Below are positions 26,376 to 35,328 of a DNA stretch of 64,000 bases, piece by piece. Numbering within the stretch: position 1 is the stretch's first letter; each line of letters begins with the position of its first letter. The notes below the pieces were generated by a model. The model did no database searches. It saw only the letters and a list, made by a program, of their open reading frames with translations, and was not told the origin of the DNA. Origin of the DNA: Flavobacterium frigidimaris (GTDB lineage Bacteria; Bacteroidota; Bacteroidia; Flavobacteriales; Flavobacteriaceae); the NCBI GenBank assembly GCA_900129595.1, contig FQWG01000004.1:248001-312000 (forward strand), in the 5' to 3' direction. The translations under genes and the position numbers were made by a program.

Positions 26376-28247
26376 TTATCGACCCATATAAATCAACAAC
26401 ACCGAAATATCACTCGGAGAAACTCCGCTGATTCTTGAAGCTTGAGAAATGGTTATTGGACGAATCTTGCTTAATTTTTGTTTTGCTTCAATCGACATTG
26501 ATTTAATTTTATTGTAATCGAAATTTTCCGGAATTTTCACTTCTTCTAAACGAGTTAGTTTATCAGCGTTATTTCTTTCCTTTTCTATATAACCAGAATA
26601 TTTGACCTGGATTTCGGCTTGCTCCAAAATTTCCTGATCAACATCATTTGCTTCAATATATTCCTTTACTTTTTCAAATTTCATCATATCCTCCAAATCG
26701 ATTTGCGGACGAGAGAATACTTTAAACATTTTATCACCTTGCGTAATCGGAGCCGTTTCTTTCGCTTCCAAAATTGGATTTGTTTCCGCAACTGAAACAC
26801 TTGTCTCTCTAAAGAAAGCAACCATCTTTTCAGACTCGTTCAATTTCTTTTCCATTCGGCGTAAACGAGCTTCCGAAGCCAAACCAATTTCGTGGGACAT
26901 TGGCGTTAATCTGAAATCGGCATTATCTTGACGTAACAATGTTCTATACTCTGCTCTTGACGTAAACATACGATATGGTTCTTCTGTTCCTTTCGTAATC
27001 AAGTCATCAATCAAAACTCCAATATAAGCTTCGTCACGTTTTAAAATCAACGGCGCTTTCTCATGCACTTTTAAATGCGCATTTATTCCAGCCATCAAAC
27101 CTTGTGAAGCTGCTTCTTCATATCCTGTTGTTCCGTTTATTTGTCCGGCAAAATATAAACCTTCAACCAACTTGGTTTCCAAAGTATGTTTCAATTGTGT
27201 TGGCGGGAAGTAATCATATTCGATTGCGTAACCCGGACGGAAGAATTTCACATTCTCAAATCCAACAACAGAACGCAATGCTTTAAATTGAATATCTTCT
27301 GGTAACGAAGTTGAAAATCCGTTTACATAAACTTCACAAGTATTCCAACCTTCCGGCTCCACAAATAATTGGTGACGCTCTTTATCAGCAAAACGATTTA
27401 TCTTATCTTCTATCGAAGGACAATATCTTGGGCCGAGACTTTTGATTCTTCCGTTAAACATTGGCGAACGATCAAAACCTTCTCTCAAAATATCATGAAC
27501 ATCCAGCGACGTGTATGTCATGTGACAAGATCTTTGATGCGTTAGCGGAACGGTTAAATCCGAATAAGAAAATTTATCCGGCTTTGCATCTCCTTTTTCT
27601 TCGTTCATTTTCGAATAATCCAAAGAACGTCCATCAACACGTGGCGGCGTTCCTGTTTTCATTCTTCCTGACTCAAAACCAACTTTTACTAAATCTTCTG
27701 TGATTCCGGTTGCAGCACTTTCACCTGCCCTTCCTCCTCCAAATTGTTTTTCTCCAATATGAATCAAACCATTCAGGAAAGTTCCATTTGTCAAAACAAC
27801 AGATTTTGATCGAATCTCCACTCCTAACGAAGTTTTGATTCCTTTTATCTTTCCGTCCTCAATAATCAAACCTTTTACCATCTCCTGGTAGAAATCCAAA
27901 TTTGGAGTTCCCTCCAACATCATTCTCCACTCTTCAGCAAAACGCATTCGATCACTTTGAACTCTTGGCGACCACATTGCAGGCCCTTTCGATTTATTCA
28001 ACATCTTAAATTGAATTGCCGTGCGATCGGAAACAATTCCTGAGTATCCACCAAGCGCATCAATTTCACGCACTATCTGTCCTTTTGCAATTCCTCCCAT
28101 CGCTGGATTGCAAGACATTTGTGCAATGTTCTGCAAACTCATTGTAACCAACAAAGTTTTGGATCCCAAATTTGCGGCCGCTGCCGCGGCTTCAGATCCG
28201 GCATGACCTGCACCAACTACAATAACATCGTATTCTTCTAAAAACAT
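26376..28247 (-). CDS. mnmG: tRNA uridine-5-carboxymethylaminomethyl modification enzyme MnmG (GidA)
   Basis: The protein has 623 residues, full length. The N-terminal FAD-binding motif is VVGAGHAGSEAAAAAANLG (~10-28), followed by NPAMGGIAKGQIVREIDALGG, GTFLNGLIHIG and AGQINGTTGYEEAASQGLMAG. The C-terminal helical domain ends with ITISQASRISGVSPSDISVLLIYM. With MnmE it modifies U34 of several tRNAs using FAD and folate. mnmG often lies near the replication origin, and here parS-like palindromes lie on both sides of it. Confidence 0.98.
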   Translation of the reverse strand: MFLEEYDVIVVGAGHAGSEAAAAAANLGSKTLLVTMSLQNIAQMSCNPAMGGIAKGQIVREIDALGGYSGIVSDRTAIQFKMLNKSKGPAMWSPRVQSDRMRFAEEWRMMLEGTPNLDFYQEMVKGLIIEDGKIKGIKTSLGVEIRSKSVVLTNGTFLNGLIHIGEKQFGGGRAGESAATGITEDLVKVGFESGRMKTGTPPRVDGRSLDYSKMNEEKGDAKPDKFSYSDLTVPLTHQRSCHMTYTSLDVHDILREGFDRSPMFNGRIKSLGPRYCPSIEDKINRFADKERHQLFVEPEGWNTCEVYVNGFSTSLPEDIQFKALRSVVGFENVKFFRPGYAIEYDYFPPTQLKHTLETKLVEGLYFAGQINGTTGYEEAASQGLMAGINAHLKVHEKAPLILKRDEAYIGVLIDDLITKGTEEPYRMFTSRAEYRTLLRQDNADFRLTPMSHEIGLASEARLRRMEKKLNESEKMVAFFRETSVSVAETNPILEAKETAPITQGDKMFKVFSRPQIDLEDMMKFEKVKEYIEANDVDQEILEQAEIQVKYSGYIEKERNNADKLTRLEEVKIPENFDYNKIKSMSIEAKQKLSKIRPITISQASRISGVSPSDISVLLIYMGR

Positions 28248-28310
28248 TTTATTTTATATTCTCTGGGATACCATTTAAGTCGGTTCTCAGAATTAACTTC
28301 TTTATTCTTT

Positions 28311-28326
28311 TGTTCCACGTGGAACG
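28311..28326. promoter_or_regulatory. parS-like palindrome 3
   Basis: TGTTCCACGTGGAACG, a near-perfect palindrome upstream of mnmG. Confidence 0.6.
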
Positions 28327-28370
28327 TATTAGAAGTTTCAGGTTTCAAGTTTCAGGTTCGCTTTACGAAA

Positions 28371-28386
28371 AGTTCCACGTGAAACA
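28371..28386. promoter_or_regulatory. parS-like palindrome 4
   Basis: AGTTCCACGTGAAACA; it immediately precedes the 13-bp tandem array. Confidence 0.6.
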
Positions 28387-28402
28387 TTTTAATTCCCTTT
28401 TT

Positions 28403-28506
28403 AAACTTCAAATCAAAACTTCAAATCAAAACTTCAAATCAAAACTTCAAATCAAAACTTCAAATCAAAACTTCAAATCAAAACTTCAAATCAAAACTTC
28501 AAATCA
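28403..28506. repeat. Tandem repeat, 8 perfect copies of 13 bp
   Basis: The unit AAACTTCAAATCA occurs eight times without a mismatch (8 x 13 = 104 bp). It lies between parS-like sites 4 and 5. The 13-bp period is not a multiple of 3, so it is not coding. It has no spacers and is not a CRISPR. Confidence 0.95.
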
Positions 28507-28508
28507 AA

Positions 28509-28524
28509 TGTTCCACGTGAAACA
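28509..28524. promoter_or_regulatory. parS-like palindrome 5
   Basis: TGTTCCACGTGAAACA, which matches the Bacillus-type parS consensus; it begins 2 bp after the tandem array. Confidence 0.65.
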
Positions 28525-28552
28525 TTCTAATTTTCGTTATCAAAACTAAATA

Positions 28553-28568
28553 TGTTTCACGTGGAACG
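28553..28568. promoter_or_regulatory. parS-like palindrome 6
   Basis: TGTTTCACGTGGAACG, 44 bp after site 5. Confidence 0.6.
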
Positions 28569-28598
28569 TTTAGGTACTTCTATTATTATAACCATTCA

Positions 28599-28614
28599 TG
28601 TTTCACGTGGAACA
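28599..28614. promoter_or_regulatory. parS-like palindrome 7
   Basis: TGTTTCACGTGGAACA, 46 bp after site 6. Confidence 0.65.
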
Positions 28615-28671
28615 CTTAATTCACTTTCTTAACCTGAAACTTGAAATCAAAAAAACCTCAAACAAATTTCT

Positions 28672-29091
28672 CTACTGTTCCACGTGAAACATTGCAATCT
28701 TCTCATCTTCTTTAGAGCGCATAAGTTCTGCGTCAGCATCACTTTTGTCTTTATACCCACAGTAATGTAAGATACCGTGAGCAAGAACACGTTTTAATTC
28801 TTCTTCAAAAGAAACATTAAAATCCTTAGCGTTATCAGCTACTCTTTCAACAGAAACAAAAATATCTCCGTTTAGTTCATTACCAACTGTGTAATCAAAA
28901 CTGATAATATCCGTTAGTGTATCGTGATTTAGATATTCTACATTTATCTTATGAAGATATTCATCATCACAAAAAATATAATTTATCTCTCCTTCGTTCT
29001 TGCTTTCAGAAACGATTACAGCACTTAACCAATAGGCAAAGGCTTCTTCGTTGTCTAAAGTAAATTCGGTTTCGTAATTAAAATTGATCAT
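28672..29091 (-). CDS. ybeY: Endoribonuclease YbeY (16S rRNA maturation)
   Basis: The protein has 139 residues. The family pattern is TDIISFDYTVG...NGDIFVSVERV and the metal motif HGILHYCGYKD (~106-116). The usual YbeY motif is H-x3-H-x5-H; here the third position is Asp, so the metal site would be His-His-Asp. From memory Bacteroidota YbeY proteins often read GYKDK here, but I cannot confirm it. It acts in 16S rRNA 3'-end processing and ribosome quality control. Its start overlaps the DUF4175 stop by 4 nt. Its last residues (MFHVEQ) are encoded by parS-like site 8. Confidence 0.9.
   Translation of the reverse strand: MINFNYETEFTLDNEEAFAYWLSAVIVSESKNEGEINYIFCDDEYLHKINVEYLNHDTLTDIISFDYTVGNELNGDIFVSVERVADNAKDFNVSFEEELKRVLAHGILHYCGYKDKSDADAELMRSKEDEKIAMFHVEQ
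28676..28691. promoter_or_regulatory. parS-like palindrome 8, inside the ybeY 3' end
   Basis: TGTTCCACGTGAAACA encodes part of the C-terminal FHVEQ of YbeY on the minus strand. A protein-binding site and a coding end share the same bases. Confidence 0.6.
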
Positions 29092-32000
29092 TTTGTATTA
29101 AAATATTCTTGAACCTTTTGATTAAAATTCGAGCGCAAAGGTAGTGATTGTCTGTTTAATATCTCTACACTGTTTAAATAATCCAATAATGAACTTGGCA
29201 AAGCATTTGTTCTATTAGAAAACTCCGCTTTATTGGTTTCAGATTGGCGCTTTGTATCTTGTCCTTGTTGCTGTACTGCATTGTTTAATTTCAATAATTC
29301 TTGCTGAATATTCAGGATACGCTGCAAGTTTTCATTCTTAAAACCTTTATTTAAAAGTTGCTTTTCAGAAGCTTTCATCTGATCAATTACAGATCTGCCC
29401 TGAGAATCTAATCCTTGTTTTGCTAACTCTTTTTGTAACGCTTCGCGAAGTTTTACCTGCTCTTTATAAATCTCCATGATAGCTTCAGCATCTCCCTCCC
29501 CATCATTTCCGTCTTTATTCTCATTTCCTTTTCCTTCATTTTTACTTCCCTGTCCATCCTTACCTTCACCACTTTTCCCTTGTCCTTGTTTTCCTTCGCC
29601 AGGTTTATCTCCAGATTTGTCGCCGGGTTTATCTCCCGGTTTCATTCCGGCTTTCATTTTATCTGCCAGACCTTTTTGTTTTTGAATAATATCCGGCAAT
29701 TGCATTCCTTGTCCGTCACCCGGTTTTGGTTTTCCCGCTCCCGGTTTAGACATTGACATCTGCATATTATTTAATAAATCACTTAAAAAATCAGCCAATT
29801 TATTGGCAGATGAAACTGCATATTGTTGATGCGAAACTCCTTTAGGAACCTGAACATCGCTTAAAGTTTCAATAGCCTTGTCTACATTGTACTGTACATT
29901 TCCAATTTCTTTCGTCACATCTTCAGCCACTTTTGGGTTACGAAGCGACAATGCAAACAAACTATCATCGACATGTTTGAACTGTTGTTTTAAATTCTGC
30001 TGGATTTTAATGTTTTTTGTAAAAGCCGAAGAACCCAGTTTCATCGTTCTAAATTGTTTCATCACATCTTCCTGAGATAAAGAATACGCTAAAAGATTAT
30101 CTAGAACCTGACGAAGCATTGCTACATCTTCTTCTAGTTGTTCCTGTTCTCCACCTTCCATACCGGCATCCATTTTCTCTGCCATACTCTTCATTTTCTT
30201 GGCTGCACTTTTTTGTTTTGGTTTGGCCGAAGAAGAATTCTTTTTACTCAACTCTTCCGAAGCTTTCTTCAAATCATCTTTTAAATCTTTCTCTTTTGAA
30301 GCATCAGACGGAATGTCTAAAGGCGCTTTTAATGTCTTATTTTCTTCTTTCAAATCTTTTAAATCTTCCTGAATTTTATCAAAAGCTTTATTGATATCCT
30401 CTTGTTTGTCTTGTGTGTTTTCTTTTTCCTTATTAGAAAGTTGCTCTTGCTGATCAGCCAATTTCTTTAATTTATCTGCAACCTGTTCTGCTTTTTTCGA
30501 AACATAAAAACGTTTGGTCAGTTCAACCAATTGCTCCAGATTACGAGATTGATTCTTGCTGATTTGTTTGAACTTTTCCATCTTATCAAACAACTCTTCG
30601 CTATTTAATTTGTCATTCAAGTTCTTCAATTCATCCATCAACTTCTGATTTTTTTCTAAATCTTTCTCTGCATTATCCAAACGTTTTTGCAAATCATCTA
30701 CCGTTTTATCTTTCTTTTCAGATTGAAATTTATCCAGATTTTTATTCATTTTTTCCGCAAATTGCTTCATCAATTCGTCTTGTTGTTTCTGACGTTTGAT
30801 AAAATCATTTACTTTTTGCTGATCTTTAAACTCTAAATTATCTTTCTCTTTTCCTGCTTTCTGAATCTTATCAATTTCAGAAAATTGCTTGGTTTGATTC
30901 TTTAAAGACTTTTCTAAACTATTGATATTCTCGTTTTGCTGTTGCAATTCAAGATCATGAACTTCGTCTGTAGTCGAAACACGATCAGAAAAAACAGAAG
31001 ACTTTGTACTCTTGAAACCATGTGGCGCATCGTTATCAAAAACCTCAAAATAGTATTCGTAAGATACTCCTTCCTGCACGGCAAGATTACTTGGAAAGTT
31101 AAAAACAAACTGATCAAACACTCCGGACTTTACCGGTATTGTTCCACGCTTGGCAGTGTTCGGTTTGTTGCGTTCGTAATACACAACCTGAAGTTTAGAC
31201 AAACCATAGTCATCCCCTAACCTGCCCAAAACATAATTTTTATCCAGCTTTAAACTGTCCGGTGCAAGACTAACTGTGATCGTTGGATGCTGATCTTTGA
31301 TCACCGATAGCTGATAATCCAGTTTTTCGTAGTTTTTGACTTTATTATTCGATGTAAGAATTTGATATTCTGTATTTTGAGTAATATTTTTAGCCAATTC
31401 AAACTCGTTTTCGTCTTTATTGAACTTGAAAGTCGCATTATCATCTTTCCAAACAATTTCCTGAGTCGATTGTGTATTCATTTTCCAGGTTACCAAAGTT
31501 CCTTCGGGTACGATTGCATTACCTGTTCCCTGAATTGTTTCTGATTTCTTTTTTAAATAAGATGGAAAATTCAATACCATTTCGAAGTTGGCAATTGACG
31601 GAACTGTGATTACTTTCAACTCATATTCTTCAGATGAAACTGAATTTCCTTCAAAAGAAAATTCAACATTCGATACCGGTTTCTCAATCTTGAATTCAAA
31701 CTTTCCGGGTTGAGACGATTCCATAAAATAACTTTCGTTACCAATATGAATCATTACATTTTCCGGAACTACTTTTCCAACAGATTCCATCTTGATAATA
31801 AAATCTTTATTTTGTTCTGTTTGCAAATTCTGATTTAGAACCACAAATTTGAAAGGTGCCGGAGGCAAAAATGTAGCATTAAAATGCACTACTCTATTTA
31901 AACTTTGAGAAATTACATTGCTATTTCCTGAAATATAAAATACGGCAAAAAGCAAAATTGGAATGACTGCCAATGGTAAATACTTTTTGTTTGTTTTAAA

Positions 32001-32444
32001 ATTAATGGCATTACCAAACGGTATTGGCTGCAACGAATTTGCTTTTTGCTCTATCGAAGCCAACATCAACTCTGAACTTTCAGACGAATTTTCAGAAGCT
32101 GACAATTGTAAAAAGTTCGTCAGTTTATCACTTACTTCTGTAAAATGGTTTCCAATAATCGTTGAAGCCTGATTATAATCAATTCCTTTTTGAAGTTTGA
32201 ACAGCTTAAAAACTGGGAACAAAATAAAACGAAACAATAGAAAAACTTCTACCGCAATAAAGATCCAAAATAAAAATGTTCTTCCAATTGGTTTTAGCCA
32301 GAGAAAATACTCTATAAAAAGTGTAAACAAAAAATACAACAATCCGAAACCAATAAAAAGAAGTGCTCCTTTTATCAATTCATTGGTATAATATTTTTTT
32401 ATAAAAGCTTCTAACTTTTGGTATATAGCAGATGTTGTTTTCAA
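29088..32444 (-). CDS. DUF4175 family large membrane protein
   Basis: The protein has 1118 residues. Two membrane helices near 25-47 and 54-78 and a third near 153-172 place it in the inner membrane. Residues ~175-480 look like beta-sandwich domains. From ~500 the chain is a long, highly charged coiled coil (KKLADQQEQLSNKEKENTQ), with a Gly/Lys/Pro-rich segment near 915-990 (MKPGDKPGDKSGDKPGEGK). This layout matches DUF4175 of Bacteroidota, whose function is unknown. It overlaps ybeY by 4 nt and is probably co-translated with it. Confidence 0.85.
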   Translation of the reverse strand: MKTTSAIYQKLEAFIKKYYTNELIKGALLFIGFGLLYFLFTLFIEYFLWLKPIGRTFLFWIFIAVEVFLLFRFILFPVFKLFKLQKGIDYNQASTIIGNHFTEVSDKLTNFLQLSASENSSESSELMLASIEQKANSLQPIPFGNAINFKTNKKYLPLAVIPILLFAVFYISGNSNVISQSLNRVVHFNATFLPPAPFKFVVLNQNLQTEQNKDFIIKMESVGKVVPENVMIHIGNESYFMESSQPGKFEFKIEKPVSNVEFSFEGNSVSSEEYELKVITVPSIANFEMVLNFPSYLKKKSETIQGTGNAIVPEGTLVTWKMNTQSTQEIVWKDDNATFKFNKDENEFELAKNITQNTEYQILTSNNKVKNYEKLDYQLSVIKDQHPTITVSLAPDSLKLDKNYVLGRLGDDYGLSKLQVVYYERNKPNTAKRGTIPVKSGVFDQFVFNFPSNLAVQEGVSYEYYFEVFDNDAPHGFKSTKSSVFSDRVSTTDEVHDLELQQQNENINSLEKSLKNQTKQFSEIDKIQKAGKEKDNLEFKDQQKVNDFIKRQKQQDELMKQFAEKMNKNLDKFQSEKKDKTVDDLQKRLDNAEKDLEKNQKLMDELKNLNDKLNSEELFDKMEKFKQISKNQSRNLEQLVELTKRFYVSKKAEQVADKLKKLADQQEQLSNKEKENTQDKQEDINKAFDKIQEDLKDLKEENKTLKAPLDIPSDASKEKDLKDDLKKASEELSKKNSSSAKPKQKSAAKKMKSMAEKMDAGMEGGEQEQLEEDVAMLRQVLDNLLAYSLSQEDVMKQFRTMKLGSSAFTKNIKIQQNLKQQFKHVDDSLFALSLRNPKVAEDVTKEIGNVQYNVDKAIETLSDVQVPKGVSHQQYAVSSANKLADFLSDLLNNMQMSMSKPGAGKPKPGDGQGMQLPDIIQKQKGLADKMKAGMKPGDKPGDKSGDKPGEGKQGQGKSGEGKDGQGSKNEGKGNENKDGNDGEGDAEAIMEIYKEQVKLREALQKELAKQGLDSQGRSVIDQMKASEKQLLNKGFKNENLQRILNIQQELLKLNNAVQQQGQDTKRQSETNKAEFSNRTNALPSSLLDYLNSVEILNRQSLPLRSNFNQKVQEYFNTK

Positions 32445-32502
32445 AGTGAATCTGTTTTATTTATAACCCATAAAAGTACTAATTATAAGTATAAGTTTGA
32501 AA

Positions 32503-32568
32503 GTCAAAAGTCGAAAGTCAAAAGTTAGCATCTTGACGCAAAAGCTTTCAGACTTTCGACTTTTGACT
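32503..32568. repeat. Perfect 17-bp inverted repeat upstream of gltX
   Basis: Arms GTCAAAAGTCGAAAGTC (32503-32519) and GACTTTCGACTTTTGAC (32552-32568). The right arm contains the TTG box of the gltX promoter, so a hairpin or cruciform could affect initiation. Confidence 0.85.
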
Positions 32569-32590
32569 TTTGACGAATGTTGTATCTTTG
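32564..32590 (+). promoter_or_regulatory. gltX promoter
   Basis: TTG (32564-32566), 16 nt, TATCTTTG (32583-32590), 17 nt before the ATG at 32608. It excludes the earlier in-frame start at 32497. Confidence 0.65.
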
Positions 32591-32607
32591 CATCAAAATT
32601 TAAACAA

Positions 32608-34113
32608 ATGTCAAAGCAAGTTCGTGTGCGTTTTGCACCAAGTCCAACAGGACCTTTACATATTGGCGGCGTTCGTACTGCCCTATTTAATTATTTATTT
32701 GCCAAAAAAAACAATGGTGTTTTTTATTTAAGAATTGAAGATACAGATCAAACCCGTTTTGTTCCTGGTGCCGAAGCTTATATTATGGAAGCATTGGAAT
32801 GGTTAGGAATTGCTCCTGACGAAACTGTTGGTAAAAATGAAAAATTTGGTCCGTACAGACAAAGTGATCGTAAAGATTTATACCAAACTTATGCTGATCA
32901 GTTGATCAATTCAGGTTGGGCATATTACGCTTTTGATACTCCCGAAGCGCTTGATGCTTTGAGAAAAGAACAAGAAGCTGAAGGAAAAACATTTATATAC
33001 AATCATACCATCCGTGAAAAGCTGGATACATCTTTGGTAATTGCTGCTGAAGAAGTGGCTAAAAGAATTGCAAATGGAGAACATTATGTAATCCGTTTTA
33101 AAACTCCGGTTGATGAAACTTTACACTTAAAAGATATCATTCGTGGAGATGTAAAATTTGAAACGAGTTTACTTGATGATAAAGTATTGTTTAAAAGTGA
33201 CGGGATGCCAACGTATCATTTAGCCAATATTGTTGATGATCATTTGATGGAAACTTCACATGTAATTCGTGGTGAAGAATGGTTGCCATCTATGCCGCTT
33301 CACGTTTTATTATACAGAGCTTTTGGTTGGGATGCTCCGGAATTTGCACATTTACCATTGATCTTGAAACCAGTTGGAAACGGAAAATTATCTAAAAGAG
33401 ATGGCGACAAATTAGGATTTCCTGTGTTTCCGTTAGAATGGAAAACCGAAGAAGGGATTTCATCTGGTTACAGAGAGAAAGGATTTTTCCCGGAAGCGGT
33501 TATAAACTTCCTTGCTTTATTAGGATGGAATGACGGAACGGATAAAGAATTATTTTCATTAGAAGAATTAATTGAGTCTTTCGACTTGAACAGAGTACAT
33601 AAATCCGGAGCTAAATTTGATCCGGAGAAAAACAAATGGTTCAATCACCAATATTTAATCAAACAAAATAATGCTGATTTAGCGAAAAGCTTCTCTCCTA
33701 TTTTGGTAGAAAAAGGCTTCTCGACTCCGCTCGAAGTGACAACGAAAATTGTTTCACTCGTAAAAGAAAGAGCTCATTTTGTTTCTGAATTTTGGGATTT
33801 GACTGATTTCTTTTTCCAGGCCCCAACATCTTATGATGAAAAAGCAAGCAAAAACTGGAATTCAGCAACACCGGCTTTAATGCAGGAATTGATTTCGACC
33901 CTTGAATATATTGACGGTTTTGATTCGGCAAATATTGAAGCAATCGTAAAAGACTGGTTGACTAAAAACGAAATTGGAATGGGTAAAGTAATGCAGCCTT
34001 TCCGTCTAAGTTTGGTTGGAGCTCTTAAAGGCCCTCACCTATTTGACATTGTTGAAATCATTGGGAAAGAAGAAACTATTGCGAGAATTCAGAAAGCGAT
34101 ATCAACATTATAA
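32608..34113 (+). CDS. gltX: Glutamyl-tRNA synthetase
   Basis: The protein has 501 residues from the ATG at 32608 (MSKQVRVRFAPSPTGPLHIGG), chosen because the promoter and an inverted repeat lie upstream of it. It is a class I synthetase: HIGH-type PTGPLHIGGVRTALFNYLF, KMSKS-type KLSKRDGDKLGFP, and a C-terminal helical anticodon domain ending FRLSLVGALKGPHLFDIVEIIG. It charges tRNA-Glu. Stand-alone gene with its own terminator. Confidence 0.97.
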   Translation: MSKQVRVRFAPSPTGPLHIGGVRTALFNYLFAKKNNGVFYLRIEDTDQTRFVPGAEAYIMEALEWLGIAPDETVGKNEKFGPYRQSDRKDLYQTYADQLINSGWAYYAFDTPEALDALRKEQEAEGKTFIYNHTIREKLDTSLVIAAEEVAKRIANGEHYVIRFKTPVDETLHLKDIIRGDVKFETSLLDDKVLFKSDGMPTYHLANIVDDHLMETSHVIRGEEWLPSMPLHVLLYRAFGWDAPEFAHLPLILKPVGNGKLSKRDGDKLGFPVFPLEWKTEEGISSGYREKGFFPEAVINFLALLGWNDGTDKELFSLEELIESFDLNRVHKSGAKFDPEKNKWFNHQYLIKQNNADLAKSFSPILVEKGFSTPLEVTTKIVSLVKERAHFVSEFWDLTDFFFQAPTSYDEKASKNWNSATPALMQELISTLEYIDGFDSANIEAIVKDWLTKNEIGMGKVMQPFRLSLVGALKGPHLFDIVEIIGKEETIARIQKAISTL

Positions 34114-34120
34114 TTTTTTT

Positions 34121-34181
34121 TTACCATTAAGAAATTAAGAAAAATTAAGTCAGGCTTTATGAACTTAATATCTTAATGGTA
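34121..34181. repeat. Inverted repeat TACCATTAAGA / TCTTAATGGTA
   Basis: Eleven-bp perfect arms about 38 bp apart, directly after the gltX stop and before its terminator. Probably a dispersed intergenic repeat. Confidence 0.55.
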
Positions 34182-34193
34182 AAATAATCTAAG

Positions 34194-34232
34194 CGCTAAG
34201 AACATTGTTAAAATGTACTTAGCGTTTTTTTT
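34194..34232 (+). terminator. gltX terminator
   Basis: Stem CGCTAAG / CTTAGCG with inner pairing ACATT / AATGT and eight T after the stem. Confidence 0.8.
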
Positions 34233-34303
34233 ACGCTAAAAAAAATTGAATTTGGCAGATTATTCGTAATTTACCAGATCATAAAAACTAAATCAATATC
34301 ATT

Positions 34304-35287
34304 ATGAATCCAGTACTTATTATCTTTTTAGTCCTCGCTCTCTTTATTTTCATGTCTTCCTTCTTTACGGTAAAACAGCAAAGTTCTGTTGTTATTGAAA
34401 GATTTGGAAAATTCCATAGTGTGAGAAATTCAGGATTACAACTAAAAATTCCGGTAGTTGACAGATTGGCCGGACGTGTAAATCTAAAAATTCAACAGCT
34501 TGATGTTATCATTGAAACCAAAACCAAAGACAACGTTTTTATCAAAATGAAAGTTTCGGTTCAGTTCAAAGTGATTCAGGAAAAAGTATACGATGCTTTT
34601 TACAAACTGGAATATCCACACGATCAGATTACAGCTTATGTATTTGATGTCGTTCGTGCCGAAGTTCCTAAACTAAAATTAGATGATGTTTTTGAAAGAA
34701 AAGATGATATCGCCATTGCAGTAAAAAGAGAATTAAATGAAGCCATGACTACTTACGGATATGATATTATCAATACTTTGGTAACCGATATTGATCCGGA
34801 CATTCAGGTTAAGAATGCCATGAACAGAATTAATGCTGCCGACAGAGAAAAAACAGCTGCTGAATTTGAAGCTGAAAGTTCAAGAATCAGAATTGTTGCA
34901 AAAGCAAAAGCTGAGGCCGAAAGTAAACGTTTACAAGGTCAGGGTATTGCAGATCAGCGTCGTGAAATTGCAAGAGGTCTTGTAGAAAGTGTTGAAGTTT
35001 TAAACAGCGTTGGTATTAATTCTCAGGAAGCTTCTGCCCTAATTGTGGTAACTCAACATTATGATACATTACAAGCAATTGGTGCCGATGCAAATTCGAA
35101 CTTAATCTTGTTACCAAACTCTCCGCAAGCCGGAAGTGATATGCTAAATAATATGGTTGCATCATTCTCAGCATCAAATCAGGTTGGTGAAATGATGAAG
35201 AAAAACAACAAGAAGATAGAGAAGAAACCAAAACCTATTGAACCACAATCAGGTTATGAAGATGACATTCTACCAGAAACTAAATAA
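34304..35287 (+). CDS. SPFH/Band 7 (stomatin-like) membrane protein
   Basis: The protein has 327 residues. One N-terminal membrane helix (~3-20), then the SPFH domain (VVIERFGKFHSVRNSGLQLKIPVVDRL ... AYVFDVVRAEVPKLKLDDVFERKDDIA) and a coiled-coil region (AADREKTAAEFEAESSRIRIVAKAKAEAESKRLQGQG), ending with a Lys-rich tail. Such proteins form membrane-attached cages or microdomains and regulate membrane proteases. It resembles QmcA/slipin-type members. No NfeD partner gene lies next to it. Confidence 0.9.
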   Translation: MNPVLIIFLVLALFIFMSSFFTVKQQSSVVIERFGKFHSVRNSGLQLKIPVVDRLAGRVNLKIQQLDVIIETKTKDNVFIKMKVSVQFKVIQEKVYDAFYKLEYPHDQITAYVFDVVRAEVPKLKLDDVFERKDDIAIAVKRELNEAMTTYGYDIINTLVTDIDPDIQVKNAMNRINAADREKTAAEFEAESSRIRIVAKAKAEAESKRLQGQGIADQRREIARGLVESVEVLNSVGINSQEASALIVVTQHYDTLQAIGADANSNLILLPNSPQAGSDMLNNMVASFSASNQVGEMMKKNNKKIEKKPKPIEPQSGYEDDILPETK

Positions 35288-35301
35288 TTACATAAAACAA
35301 A

Positions 35302-35328
35302 AAAGAGGCTTAATTGCCTCTTTTTTTA
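35302..35328 (+). terminator. Terminator after SPFH gene
   Basis: Stem GAGGC / GCCTC with A-rich left and T-rich right flank. Its stem overlaps the stop codon of the convergent 84-residue gene. Confidence 0.75.

Noticed and set aside
28403..28506. Possible CRISPR array
   Set aside because: The 13-bp units are contiguous with no spacers and no cas genes are present.
28310..28549. 79-codon open frame across the 13-bp repeats
   Set aside because: It consists of tandem repeats and parS-like sites; the repeat period breaks codon phase and the protein is low complexity.
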